From contig NZ_CP053708.1 of assembly GCF_013201075.1 (NCBI RefSeq), positions 4,345,501-4,409,500 on the forward strand: 64,000 bases of DNA, given 5' to 3'. Both the position numbers and the translations under genes were made by a program. The stretch comes from Lichenicola cladoniae (GTDB taxonomy: Bacteria > Pseudomonadota > Alphaproteobacteria > Acetobacterales > Acetobacteraceae). The notes under the pieces were generated by a model. That model worked only from the letters and a program-made list of their open reading frames with translations. It had not been told where the DNA came from and did not search any database. Positions 17,730 to 26,297 of the stretch are shown here, one piece after another; the first letter of the stretch is position 1; the number at the start of each line of letters is the position of its first letter.

Positions 17730-18008
17730 TTAGAACGGAATCCGGTAAATTATCCCCCATGGCTTGCAGCCGATAGAGCCAGAAAAGACCCGAGTAATTC
17801 CCGACACGCCGATGCCGCTATCGAACAGAAACGTTCCGAGATGCCCGGAGACGAAGGCATCGATCTTTTCGAGGCCTTCTGGGTCTACGGACAACCGAAC
17901 CACATCGGGGGCCATGGCCGATGCGATAGGAACGGTAACTACCCCTAAAACCGCGAGTAGGCGTTGCAGACGTTGCAGGCGGATCTTCACTGGAGCCCCG
18001 TTGAACAT
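17730..18008 (-). CDS. Possible small exported protein
   Basis: A 92-residue reading frame with an N-terminal hydrophobic segment (RLQRLLAVLGVVTVPIASAMA) that could be a signal peptide with cleavage after ASA or AMA. The rest shows no recognisable family and only one Cys. There is no clear ribosome-binding site before the ATG at 18008, and the surrounding 633 bp have no other gene, so this may be chance. The 270 bp between it and the response regulator gene hold nothing I can identify. Confidence 0.28.
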   Translation of the reverse strand: MFNGAPVKIRLQRLQRLLAVLGVVTVPIASAMAPDVVRLSVDPEGLEKIDAFVSGHLGTFLFDSGIGVSGITRVFSGSIGCKPWGIIYRIPF

Positions 18009-18316
18009 GTGGCTCACACTTTTGGCAGCATGAGCGCGTGTGCACAATCAGGTGCGGAAAGCGACAGACGCATCGCCCGCTTCGGATAGATAGCTTCTGA
18101 AATGTCTTAAGTGCAGGTTTGCTCCTAAAATGCTGAAGTGCGCAATTTATGGTCGCGCCAGCGTCAACCTGCTTCGAGCGAGGATGATACCCTTTATCCC
18201 AGGTAAAGATCGGCCGATTTGAAGCAGAGCCAGTTAAGGAAAATCACGGCAGTGTTCTGCCGCAGATCTTCCGGATCGCAGCCCGGCTGTAGGCTCCAAG
18301 CCTAGAAAGTGGAGTT

Positions 18317-19051
18317 TCAGAGCCCGATCATGGCCTTTGCCGCCGCGAGGTAGGTGCGTCCGATCCGAACCTGCGTCCCGTCTGCAAGCGCCGCGCGCCA
18401 GGCGCCCAGACCGTCGTGATGGAGTCGCCTGATCACCGCGCGCCGCACGATCACCGATCGATGCAGCCGCAAAAAGTGCTCCGGATCGAGCTTGTGCTCC
18501 AGCTCGCTCAGCGTTTGATGCACCAGATAGCTGCGCGCGCCCACGTGCAGCCGCATGTAGTCGCGCTCCGCCTCAATCCGGTCGATCTCGGCAACAGAAA
18601 CCCGGATCATTTCGGCCCGGTGTGGGACCCAGAGTTGCGCGACCCAGGGTGATGACGTGGTCCTGGCGCCGGCCGGCGCGGCGTCGCTTACGCGGGCCAC
18701 CGCCTTGGCCAGCCGTTCGAGCTCCACAGGCTTGAGCAGGTAGTCGCTGGCGGCGACGTCGAAGGCGCTCACCGCGAACTGGTCGAACGCGGTGCAAAAC
18801 ACCACGGCTGGACGCACGGGTCGTCCCTCCAGGGCGCGGGCCACAGCCAGTCCGTCGAGGCCGGGCATGGAAATGTCCAGCAGGATCAGGTCGGGCGACA
18901 GCGCCCCGATCAGCCGCAACGCAGCCTCACCGTTGGACGCCGCCCCCACCAGCTCCACCTCATCCAGCTGTGCGCAGAGCACCTGTAGCCGCTCCACCGC
19001 CAGTGGCTCGTCGTCCACCACAAGGGTGCGCAGGTGGCGATCACCAGGCAT
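18317..19051 (-). CDS. LytTR-family response regulator
   Basis: A 244-residue regulator with an N-terminal receiver domain (acidic VVDDEP pocket, phosphoacceptor Asp in LILLDISMPGLDG, and Lys in LLKPVE) and a C-terminal LytTR DNA-binding domain (about 145-240; RIEAERDYMRLHVG, then FLRLHRSVIVRRAVI). The start at 19051 overlaps the end of the sensor gene by 11 bp, which implies translational coupling, and fits the receiver start better than an upstream ATG. With the upstream kinase it makes an AlgR/LytR-type pair. The target may be the neighbouring epoxide hydrolase, but that lies divergently and is unproven. Confidence 0.93.
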   Translation of the reverse strand: MPGDRHLRTLVVDDEPLAVERLQVLCAQLDEVELVGAASNGEAALRLIGALSPDLILLDISMPGLDGLAVARALEGRPVRPAVVFCTAFDQFAVSAFDVAASDYLLKPVELERLAKAVARVSDAAPAGARTTSSPWVAQLWVPHRAEMIRVSVAEIDRIEAERDYMRLHVGARSYLVHQTLSELEHKLDPEHFLRLHRSVIVRRAVIRRLHHDGLGAWRAALADGTQVRIGRTYLAAAKAMIGL

Positions 19052-20222
19052 GGCGCGCGAGCGGCAGGACAATCTCAACCCGGAAGCCGCCACGGGGCCT
19101 GCGCACCCAGCGGCAGCCAGCCGCGTCCCCGTAGCGGGCGGCGAGGCGATCGCAGACGTTGCGCAAGCCGACGCCCGTTCCCTCTGCTCCGCCCCTGTCG
19201 ACCGACGCCCCGTCGTCGTCCACCGAGAGCCGAAGCATGGCCTCGGCCACGTCCGCGCGCAGCGTGATTGTCACTGGGCGCGAGGTCTTCGACACGCCGT
19301 GCTTGACGGCATTCTCCACCAACGGCTGCAGGATCAGTCCCGGCACACGCGCACTACCGAGTTCGGGAGGAACGTCGATGTCCACGATCAGGCGCTCGGG
19401 GAAGCGCACGGCCTCGATGTCGAGATAGAGCCGCTGCAGCGCGATCTCCTCGGACAGGGTCACGTCCTGGGTGGGATCGCCGCCAAGGCTGGTGCGGAAA
19501 AAGGTCGATAAATTGGCGATCATCCGCTCCGCCGCCTGCAAGCGGCCTGTCATCACCAGGCTGGAGAGCGAGTTCAAGGTGTTGAACAGGAAGTGCGGGT
19601 TGACCTGGTAGCGAAGGGCACGAAGTTCGGCCGACTGCGCGGCCGCCCGAAGCTCCGCGCCACGCCGCTCCAGGATGCGCACCTCGCCCGCGTACTGTAG
19701 CGCGAGGTAGAGGGCCGACCAGGCGATGAACAGAAAGTAGCCGTCCGCCGTGGTAACGATGATCTGCTCGGCCAGCGATTCGGGGTCGCAGTTGACCTGG
19801 CTGAGAGCTAGCCCGTCACCCGCCGACACACCGGCCGTGGTCCTTTCGACACGGGGGCATCCCCAGGCTTGGCCTGGGACCCGCCTCCCGTCATGCACGG
19901 TGATCGGCAAGGCCAAGACAAACGCGTTCAGGGACGCGTAGGCCAAGGCCGCCGGCAAGGCGATCGCGGCGGCGGCCACGACGCTTCGTTGCAACGACCC
20001 GACCATCCGCTTCAAAAACCGGTGGACCGCCCAAGTCACCCCCATCATCAGCAAGATGATCAAGGCGCGCCGGCCCATCATCTCCCATTGGCGCGGATGC
20101 GCGACGGCGATGGCGCGCACGGTGTTGACCACGAAGTAGAGTAGCCAGAAGCCGACGATCGAAGCCCAGGCCGTATCGAAGGATCGGACCCTGAAGGGTA
20201 ATTGAGGTCTCGGTAAGCGCAT
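19041..20222 (-). CDS. LytS/YehU-type sensor histidine kinase
   Basis: A 393-residue membrane kinase. Four hydrophobic segments lie in the first half (about 20-35, 50-65, 83-105 and 160-185), with a Cys-containing, probably extracytoplasmic loop between the third and fourth. The phospho-acceptor region is the His_kinase family motif YQVNPHFLFNTLNSL near 213-227, and the ATP-binding domain has LQPLVENAVKHG (N box) and GTGVGLRNVCDRL (G box). Signal is unknown. It is directly upstream of, and overlaps, the LytTR regulator gene. Confidence 0.93.
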   Translation of the reverse strand: MRLPRPQLPFRVRSFDTAWASIVGFWLLYFVVNTVRAIAVAHPRQWEMMGRRALIILLMMGVTWAVHRFLKRMVGSLQRSVVAAAAIALPAALAYASLNAFVLALPITVHDGRRVPGQAWGCPRVERTTAGVSAGDGLALSQVNCDPESLAEQIIVTTADGYFLFIAWSALYLALQYAGEVRILERRGAELRAAAQSAELRALRYQVNPHFLFNTLNSLSSLVMTGRLQAAERMIANLSTFFRTSLGGDPTQDVTLSEEIALQRLYLDIEAVRFPERLIVDIDVPPELGSARVPGLILQPLVENAVKHGVSKTSRPVTITLRADVAEAMLRLSVDDDGASVDRGGAEGTGVGLRNVCDRLAARYGDAAGCRWVRRPRGGFRVEIVLPLARHAW

Positions 20223-20427
20223 GTAGAGACTTATAGCCCGCGGGCTGGGCCGACGCAGTCCTCCTCACGTCGTCCATCGAGCCCTGTTTACGGTTGGTCG
20301 AAGATCGGTTCCGGCCGGGCCGATCTCTACGCAGGATCTCGCAATGCACCTCCCCAATGTCTTCAAATTACAGCCAAGTAATGATGCGGATCATCTGCCG
20401 TGCGGCGTCAATAAACAAGGAACATCG

Positions 20428-21723
20428 ATGGAAGAGGGTCTACCAAGTGGCGACATACCTGGCGGAACGCCTACCCCTTCGCGCCGGACGCTACTGCAGG
20501 CTTCTTTAGGCCTCGGTGCGTTCGGATTTGGGTCGGCCAAGGCAGCCTCGCAAATATCGATCGTGGTCGAGCCGCCACCCGCGAACGAGGCGGTGAGTGC
20601 TTTCCGCGTCGCCATCGCGCCGGACGCGATCGCGGATCTCAGGCGGCGACTCGCGATGACACGTTGGCCCGAGCGGGAGACTGTGAACGATGGGTCGCAA
20701 GGCGTACAGCTGGCGAGAGCGCGGATTCTTATCGAATACTGGCGGGATCGCTACGATATGGGACGACTCGAGCGAAGGCTCAACGCGTTTCCGCAGTTCC
20801 GGACTTCCGTTGACGGCCTGGGCATCCACTTTCTCCATGTGCGCTCCAAGCACGCAAATGCTCTGCCAATCATCCTCACGCACGGATGGCCGGGCTCGGT
20901 GGTCGAGTTTCTTGACGTGATCGGTCCGCTGACCGACCCGGAAGCACATGGTGGGCGAGCCGAGGATGCGTTCCACGTCGTCATCCCTTCGCTGCCGGGT
21001 TACGGCTTCTCGGATAAACCGAAGCAGGTGGGCTGGGACGTACCGAGAATCGCCACCGCGTGGAGCACGCTGATGAAGCGGCTCAACTATGATCGCTGGG
21101 TCGCACAGGGCGGCGACTGGGGAGCTCATGTAACCACATGGCTCGGCGTACAAAAGCCTGAAGGGCTAGCCGCAATCCACCTCAACTTTCCCACCCTTTC
21201 GCCACCGCCACTCGAAGGCGAGCCAACCGCCGAAGAGAAGGCCGCAATCGCTGAGCTCAAGGCGTTCTTCCGCACGGGAGTAGGTTATGGGGAGATCCAG
21301 GAAACCCGGCCGCAGACACTTGGCTACGGCCTCGTTGATTCTCCGGTGGGACAGGCCACCTGGATCTACGAGAAGTTCACGGATTGGACCGACAGCAACC
21401 GGAACCCGGAATCGGTGATTTCGCGCGATGCGATGCTCGACGACATCATGCTCTACTGGCTTACGGCGACAGCCGCCTCGTCGGCAAGGCTGTATACGGA
21501 AAACTCAGGGAACCAAATTTCGCGTCAGGTGGTGGATATCCCTGTCGGCGTCAGCGTGTTTCCGGGAGAGATCTACCGGCCGCCGCGCATCTGGGGTGAA
21601 CGGACCTATCCGAAGCTCTTCTACTGGAACCAAGTGTCGAAGGGCGGCCACTTCGCGGCGTTCGAGCAGCCTGCGCTGTTCACCTCGGAACTACGGGCGT
21701 GCTTCGCAAGTATGCGGGTATAG
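20428..21723 (+). CDS. Epoxide hydrolase (alpha/beta hydrolase, Tat-exported)
   Basis: A 431-residue epoxide hydrolase. Start 20428 opens a Tat signal peptide (PSRRTLLQASLGLGAFGFG, then AKA). Then follow the epoxide-hydrolase N-terminal domain (FRVAIAPDAIADLRRRLAMTRWP) and the alpha/beta hydrolase core with the oxyanion segment HGWPGSVVEF, nucleophile Asp in QGGDWGAH, and the catalytic His in GGHFAAFEQP near the C terminus. A Tyr of the lid that protonates the epoxide is likely among the aromatic residues around 300-330. Export is unusual but known in this group. It is divergent from the LytS-like kinase gene. Confidence 0.9.
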   Translation: MEEGLPSGDIPGGTPTPSRRTLLQASLGLGAFGFGSAKAASQISIVVEPPPANEAVSAFRVAIAPDAIADLRRRLAMTRWPERETVNDGSQGVQLARARILIEYWRDRYDMGRLERRLNAFPQFRTSVDGLGIHFLHVRSKHANALPIILTHGWPGSVVEFLDVIGPLTDPEAHGGRAEDAFHVVIPSLPGYGFSDKPKQVGWDVPRIATAWSTLMKRLNYDRWVAQGGDWGAHVTTWLGVQKPEGLAAIHLNFPTLSPPPLEGEPTAEEKAAIAELKAFFRTGVGYGEIQETRPQTLGYGLVDSPVGQATWIYEKFTDWTDSNRNPESVISRDAMLDDIMLYWLTATAASSARLYTENSGNQISRQVVDIPVGVSVFPGEIYRPPRIWGERTYPKLFYWNQVSKGGHFAAFEQPALFTSELRACFASMRV

Positions 21724-21736
21724 CGAGCGTGACTGC

Positions 21737-22008
21737 GTCGGAAGTTCGGACGAGATGACCGACGGCGCGTCGCAACGACGGACGATCAGGTTCGATCATC
21801 GACCTTCACGCTGGCTCGGTAGGCCGCGGTCGTGGCGTTCCGTCGGCACACGTTGCTGCCGCTCGATGATTGCCTGTATGCTCCGCAGCCATCCTTGCCA
21901 CACCTTACACGATCCAGTCTGCACCGATGTCTGCAGCACCATGACATCTCTCATTTTCCTGAGATCGACGGTGACAAAACTGGTAGGCGGAGGTTCAAGA
22001 TCTACCCG
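21737..22008 (+). mobile_element. Degenerate IS481-family transposase fragment
   Basis: Translation gives AAVVAFRRHTLLPLDDCLY followed by PHLTRSSLHRCLQHHDIS, FPEIDGDK and FKIYP, which follows the N-terminal half of IS481-family transposases (helix-turn-helix end, and start of the RNase H-like domain) closely. An in-frame TAG lies just before AAVVAF and the upstream part is only loosely recognisable. The match ends abruptly at about 22008, where an IS5-like fragment begins on the other strand. No terminal repeats were found. It is a dead remnant. Confidence 0.72.
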
Positions 22009-22103
22009 ATGCGCAGCGCGATCCCGCGACGTCGGCAGGCCTGGCGGCAGCGTCGGTGGTGATAGGCTTTGTCAGCGCGAAGCTTGTCCGGCCGGCACCA
22101 TAC
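22006..22103 (-). mobile_element. IS5-family transposase C-terminal fragment
   Basis: On the minus strand the frame reads WCRPDKLRADKAYHHRRCR, then QACRRRGIALRIG and a stop. This is the DDE-domain stretch of IS5/IS1031-like transposases (PDKLHADKAYDHRRCR type). Upstream codons on that strand are frameshifted. The fragment abuts the IS481 remnant within a few bases, so one element probably inserted in the other and both decayed. The 100 to 190 bp up to the lyase gene hold nothing clear. Confidence 0.65.
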
Positions 22104-22289
22104 ACGGCCCTGCCTGCCACCTGAAGGTCGATCGCTGTGACACCATCCAGGGCTATTCGAGGTTACTGGTTGGCGAGGCTTGATCGCCCGGAGTGTGCAT
22201 GGATCTCTCCATCAGGCTGGGGCAGTGTTCGTAACTCCATTAAGAATGACCCGGTCGGGCCACTACAAGCATTCGAGTAAAAACCGCAC

Positions 22290-23864
22290 CTAAGGATCTT
22301 CGGTCTCGAGCGCGTCCGCATCCGGGTCGAGACCGGCAGTCGATGCCGGACCAAACAGACGTTTCCTGACGTCGCAGAATGCATCGGCGCGGATCGCATC
22401 GTGCAGCGCATCGAGGTCGCCGGCCAGCGAGCGATCCTCATCCAGGAAAGCCGTCAGCGAGCGAACCAGGGTCCTGTGCAACGACGTCCCATCACCGAGT
22501 ACCAGGCCGGGCCGCAGATCGATCGCCTGCGCAGCGGTCATGAGTTCCGCCGCCGCCAGCAATTGCAGACGCTCTACGATGGCCCCGGTCTTTTCCACGA
22601 CCGGAACCGCCATCGTGGCATAATCCTCGATGCCGTCGGCGACCGGCATGACCCAGGCGGCCATCGGCATCGCATCGTGCCCGATCCCGGCGACAAGGGC
22701 GGCGACGGTCTTCTGCAGCGGCGCCAACCCGCTTCGGCCATCCGGGCGCGGCGTCAGGAAGCGTGAAAGCCCGCTATTGCCGGACGACATCAATTGCATG
22801 ATGCGGGCACCGCTCAGCGCAGCCACTCGCGACAGCGCCAAACCAAGCGTCTCGAACGCCATCGTCAGGTGGGTGGTATCAAAGCTCGCCGTGCCGACGA
22901 TACGGTCCGGATCGGCCAGCACCGCAGGATTATCGTCCGACATGGCAAGCTCGAGCTCGACGGCGCGGGTGGCGGACCCGATCGCGTCCAGCGCGCAGCC
23001 CAGGACCGAAGGCGTGCACCGGAAGCTCAGCGGGTCGTGCAGCAGTCGTGCGGCATCCGGCCGATCGAGCGCACCGCGCTGCAGCAGCCCCAGCATCTCG
23101 CTGGCGATCCCAGCCTGTCCCGGCACCGGATGCAAGGCGACGACATCGGCGCGAAGCGGCAAGAGATTGGCGCGCTGGGCTTCGAAGCTGAGCGACGCAG
23201 CAGCCACAAGCGCCGCCATGGCGCGCTCTGCATCCGCCACCACCAGAGCGCCGAGGCCGCAGGACGCCGCGTTGGAAGACACCAGGGCGAGCCCGTCCTT
23301 CAGGCCGAGCTTCGGCGGAACCAAGCCGGCGCGCGCCAGGGCGTCGGCACCGGACAGCAACTCTCCGTCGAGAGTGGCCCGGCCGCCGCCCAGCAGCACC
23401 GACGCGATGTGCGCCAGCGGCACGAGATCGGCCTCACCCAGCGATCCGGTCAGCGGGACCTGCGGAACGATGCCGGCGTTCAACAGCGCCAGGTAGGCCT
23501 CGACGACCGCAACCGATATTCCTGCAGTGCCGACCGCGAAGCCGGCCAGACGCGCCAGCATGATGGCTCGCACCTGCTCGTCGGTCGCGAACGCGCCGAC
23601 CCCGACGGCACGGGCCATCACGACACGGCGTTGCACGTCCGTGTCGGTGGCGTCGAGCTTCGTATCCACGACGGCACCCAGTCCGGTGGTGACGCCGTAG
23701 ATCCGGGCACCGGAGGATGCGAGCCGCGCCACCACGCCATGCGAGGCCCGTATCCGTTCGAGCGCGTCGGGATACAGCCGCACCGCCTGGCCTGCGTGTG
23801 CCGCCTCGGCCAGACGACGCGCCGTCAGCGGGACCGGGCCGCCGATCTCCAGTATTGCCGGCAT
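22290..23864 (-). CDS. HAL/PAL-superfamily lyase-like protein lacking the MIO triad
   Basis: A 524-residue protein collinear with histidine ammonia-lyase: YGVTTGLG carries the catalytic Tyr, and RCTPSVLG, MSDDNP and GIEDYATM match later family motifs. However the MIO-forming Ala-Ser-Gly is absent: where HAL has GSVGASGDLAPLAH this protein has GSLGEADLVPLAH, one residue shorter. Other HAL catalytic positions also differ: the His of LSHA is Arg (MARA), the Asn of LLNGTQ is Ser (LVSSNA), and the Tyr of DPYS is Leu (DPLS). The Arg after DPxSx and the Glu of the ED pair remain. It should not make a MIO cofactor, so it must catalyse a different elimination or addition; MIO-less relatives such as ergothionase are, as I recall, known. 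The start at 23864 overlaps the stop of the cyclodeaminase gene (TGATG). Confidence 0.85.
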   Translation of the reverse strand: MPAILEIGGPVPLTARRLAEAAHAGQAVRLYPDALERIRASHGVVARLASSGARIYGVTTGLGAVVDTKLDATDTDVQRRVVMARAVGVGAFATDEQVRAIMLARLAGFAVGTAGISVAVVEAYLALLNAGIVPQVPLTGSLGEADLVPLAHIASVLLGGGRATLDGELLSGADALARAGLVPPKLGLKDGLALVSSNAASCGLGALVVADAERAMAALVAAASLSFEAQRANLLPLRADVVALHPVPGQAGIASEMLGLLQRGALDRPDAARLLHDPLSFRCTPSVLGCALDAIGSATRAVELELAMSDDNPAVLADPDRIVGTASFDTTHLTMAFETLGLALSRVAALSGARIMQLMSSGNSGLSRFLTPRPDGRSGLAPLQKTVAALVAGIGHDAMPMAAWVMPVADGIEDYATMAVPVVEKTGAIVERLQLLAAAELMTAAQAIDLRPGLVLGDGTSLHRTLVRSLTAFLDEDRSLAGDLDALHDAIRADAFCDVRKRLFGPASTAGLDPDADALETEDP

Positions 23865-24865
23865 CACGCCCAGCGCAGCTTCTGGCCGATGCCGAGCCGA
23901 GCCGCCTTCTGCAGCATGGCGTGTCCCAGCGCGATGTCGGACAGCGACAGCCCGCGATGCCATAGCAGGATGGTCTCGTCCTCGGTCTCGCGGCCCGGAC
24001 GCAGGCCGGCGACGATCTGGCCGAGCTCTGCATGCAGCGTGGCCTCCGACAGCAGCCCGGCCTCGACATGCGCGCGCAGGCTGCCGAACTTGCCGGCGCG
24101 GCACTGGCCCCAGTCATCGACCACCATCTTGTCCATGATGCCGGTCAGCGACAGCTCGACCGCACTCATGGTGCCGTACGGCACGACCAGGGCGCCCGGC
24201 TTGATCCAGTCGGTGTGCAGCAGCGGTTCTGGCGCCATCAGCCGCGACGCCTCGACCACGATGTCGGCGCCCTCGACGCAGCTCCGCCAGTCCGCCGTCA
24301 CGATCACGGTCTTGCCAAGATCCTGGCTCAGCCGGTCGGCGAACGCGTCGCGGCTTTCCGGACGCCGGGAATGGATGCGGATCTCGTCGAAATCGAACAG
24401 CCGGTCGAGCAGCCGGACGTTCCAGTAGGCGGTGCCGCGCGCGCCGATATGGCCGAGCACCTTCGACGACCGGCGCGCCAGGTATTTGGCGCCGATCGCC
24501 GTCATCCCGCCGGTCCGCATGTCGGTGATGCCGCTCGCGTCCAGGATTGCCCTGGGAATGCCGGTGCCGGGATCGAGCAGCAACAGCGTCGCCAACTCGG
24601 AAGGCAGGCCGAGCGTGTAGTTGTCGACGAAATCGCCGACCACCTTGACCCCGGCCAGGTTGATCGGCGCCTTCAGGGCGCCGCGCAGCACGTTGAAGTG
24701 ACCATTCGAGACGCCGGGCTCCAGGTGCATGCGCGGTTCGATGACCGCCTCGCCGCGACCCTGCGTCGCCAGGCTGGTCTCGATCGCCGCCAGGATCTCG
24801 TCATCGTCGATCGCCAGCGCCTCGACGTCGAACCGATTGAGAAAGTCGATATAGATCGGCTGCAT
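23864..24865 (-). CDS. Ornithine cyclodeaminase / mu-crystallin family protein
   Basis: A 333-residue NAD(P)-dependent OCD/mu-crystallin family enzyme. Visible motifs: LAGVKVV with the substrate-binding Lys, TDMRTGGMTAIGAKYLA with the conserved Arg, and the dinucleotide motif HIGARGTAYWN followed by an acidic/basic strand end IRIHSRRPES. Family members include ornithine cyclodeaminase, alanine dehydrogenase, ketimine reductases and SbnB-type amino acid condensing enzymes, so the substrate is open. Stop and the lyase start overlap as TGATG, implying coupled translation and a common pathway. The start codon at 24865 shares bases with the start of the divergent MFS gene. Confidence 0.9.
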   Translation of the reverse strand: MQPIYIDFLNRFDVEALAIDDDEILAAIETSLATQGRGEAVIEPRMHLEPGVSNGHFNVLRGALKAPINLAGVKVVGDFVDNYTLGLPSELATLLLLDPGTGIPRAILDASGITDMRTGGMTAIGAKYLARRSSKVLGHIGARGTAYWNVRLLDRLFDFDEIRIHSRRPESRDAFADRLSQDLGKTVIVTADWRSCVEGADIVVEASRLMAPEPLLHTDWIKPGALVVPYGTMSAVELSLTGIMDKMVVDDWGQCRAGKFGSLRAHVEAGLLSEATLHAELGQIVAGLRPGRETEDETILLWHRGLSLSDIALGHAMLQKAARLGIGQKLRWA

Positions 24866-26150
24866 GCAGACACAGTCTCCTCGTTCCACGGCCATCGCGG
24901 ACACGACCAGAGCCAGGCGGCTCCGGCGGATCCGGGTGATCGCACTCGGTCTTCTGGTGATCGCCGGCTGCGTCAACTACCTGGACCGGTCGGCGGTCGC
25001 CATTGCCAATGCGCCGATCCGAGAATCGTTGGGCCTGTCGCGGATCGAGATGGGTATCCTGCTATCCGCCTTCTCCTGGAGCTACGGGCTGTCGCAGATC
25101 CCGGTCGGCATGCTGATCGATCGCTATGGCCCGCGCCGCCTGCTGACCATCGGCCTCTGCGTCTGGTCGGTGGCACAGGCGGCGGCGGGCATGGTCGGCG
25201 GCCTGATCCCGTTCATCGGCGCGCGCCTGGCGCTCGGGATCGGCGAGTCCCCGCTTTATCTCGCCGGCACCAAGGTGTGCACCGCCTGGTGGGGACCACG
25301 GGATCGCGCGCTGCCGATCGGGATCTTCAACGCATCCTCCGCACTCGGGCCGGCGATCGCGCCGCCGCTGCTGACCCTGCTGATGCTGGCGTTCGGCTGG
25401 CGCATCGCGTTCATTGTCATCGGGGCCTCCGGGCTGGTGGTCGCGGTCGCCTGGCACGCGCTGTACCGGGACCCGAAGCCCGGTGAGCGGCCGTTCGCGG
25501 ATACACCGGCCACGATTGCGGACAGCGAGCCGACCAGTTGGCGCGACCTGCTGCGAACCCGGACCAGCTGGGCCATGGCGCTCGGCTTCTTCGGCGTCGT
25601 CTACACGATCTGGCTTTATGGCAGCTGGCTGCCCGACTACCTGCACAGCGTGCTGCATCTGACCCTTAGGCAGGTCGGCATCTGGGCCGCGGTGCCGCAG
25701 CTGTGCGGCTTCGGAGGCGCGTTGCTGGGCGGGGCGATTTCCCATGCGCTGGGCCGGCGTGGCGTGAGCCCGATCGCGTCATGCACCCGGCCACTGATCG
25801 CCGCCATGCTGCTCGGCGCGGCGGCCACGCTCGGCCTGGCCTTCTGCCATGCAGCCGGCCCCGCGATCATCCTGGCCAGCCTGGCGTTGTTCTGCGCGAA
25901 CCTGGCGTCCTCTTGCGGCTGGGCACTGGCCGCGGTCGCCACGACGAGCGGTTCGGTCGCGACCCTCGAGGCAATCCAGAACGTCGGCGGCTCGATCGGT
26001 GGTGCACTGGCGCCGATCGTGACCGGCGGGGTGGTCCAGGCGACCGGCTCGTTCACGCCGGCCCTGGTGACCGGTGCCGCGATCGGGATGAGTGCTGCAT
26101 TCGTCTACTGGATCGGCGTTCGCGACCCAAACGCCAGGACGGCGTTATAA
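24864..26150 (+). CDS. MFS transporter (anion:cation symporter-like)
   Basis: A 428-residue major facilitator with 12 predicted helices. The first helix ends in NYLDRSAVAIAN, and the loop 2-3 motif is PVGMLIDRYGPRR, as in the ACS family of sugar-acid and carboxylate symporters. The ATG at 24864 lies inside the palindrome GCATGC, so the start codons of this gene and of the cyclodeaminase gene overlap by two bases in opposite directions; a GTG further in is an alternative start. Being divergent from the lyase/cyclodeaminase pair, it is the probable importer of their substrate. Confidence 0.93.
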   Translation: MQTQSPRSTAIADTTRARRLRRIRVIALGLLVIAGCVNYLDRSAVAIANAPIRESLGLSRIEMGILLSAFSWSYGLSQIPVGMLIDRYGPRRLLTIGLCVWSVAQAAAGMVGGLIPFIGARLALGIGESPLYLAGTKVCTAWWGPRDRALPIGIFNASSALGPAIAPPLLTLLMLAFGWRIAFIVIGASGLVVAVAWHALYRDPKPGERPFADTPATIADSEPTSWRDLLRTRTSWAMALGFFGVVYTIWLYGSWLPDYLHSVLHLTLRQVGIWAAVPQLCGFGGALLGGAISHALGRRGVSPIASCTRPLIAAMLLGAAATLGLAFCHAAGPAIILASLALFCANLASSCGWALAAVATTSGSVATLEAIQNVGGSIGGALAPIVTGGVVQATGSFTPALVTGAAIGMSAAFVYWIGVRDPNARTAL

Positions 26151-26297
26151 CCACATCACGAAGTTGTATGATGTATATTAGTAACAGTGCATTCGTATAA
26201 ACCCGGAGACTACAGGGCGCAGCGTATCTAAGCTGCAACGAGGTGGCTAGGTATCGACCATCAGCCAGGTTCTACCTGACGAAGGACGAGACCTCCC

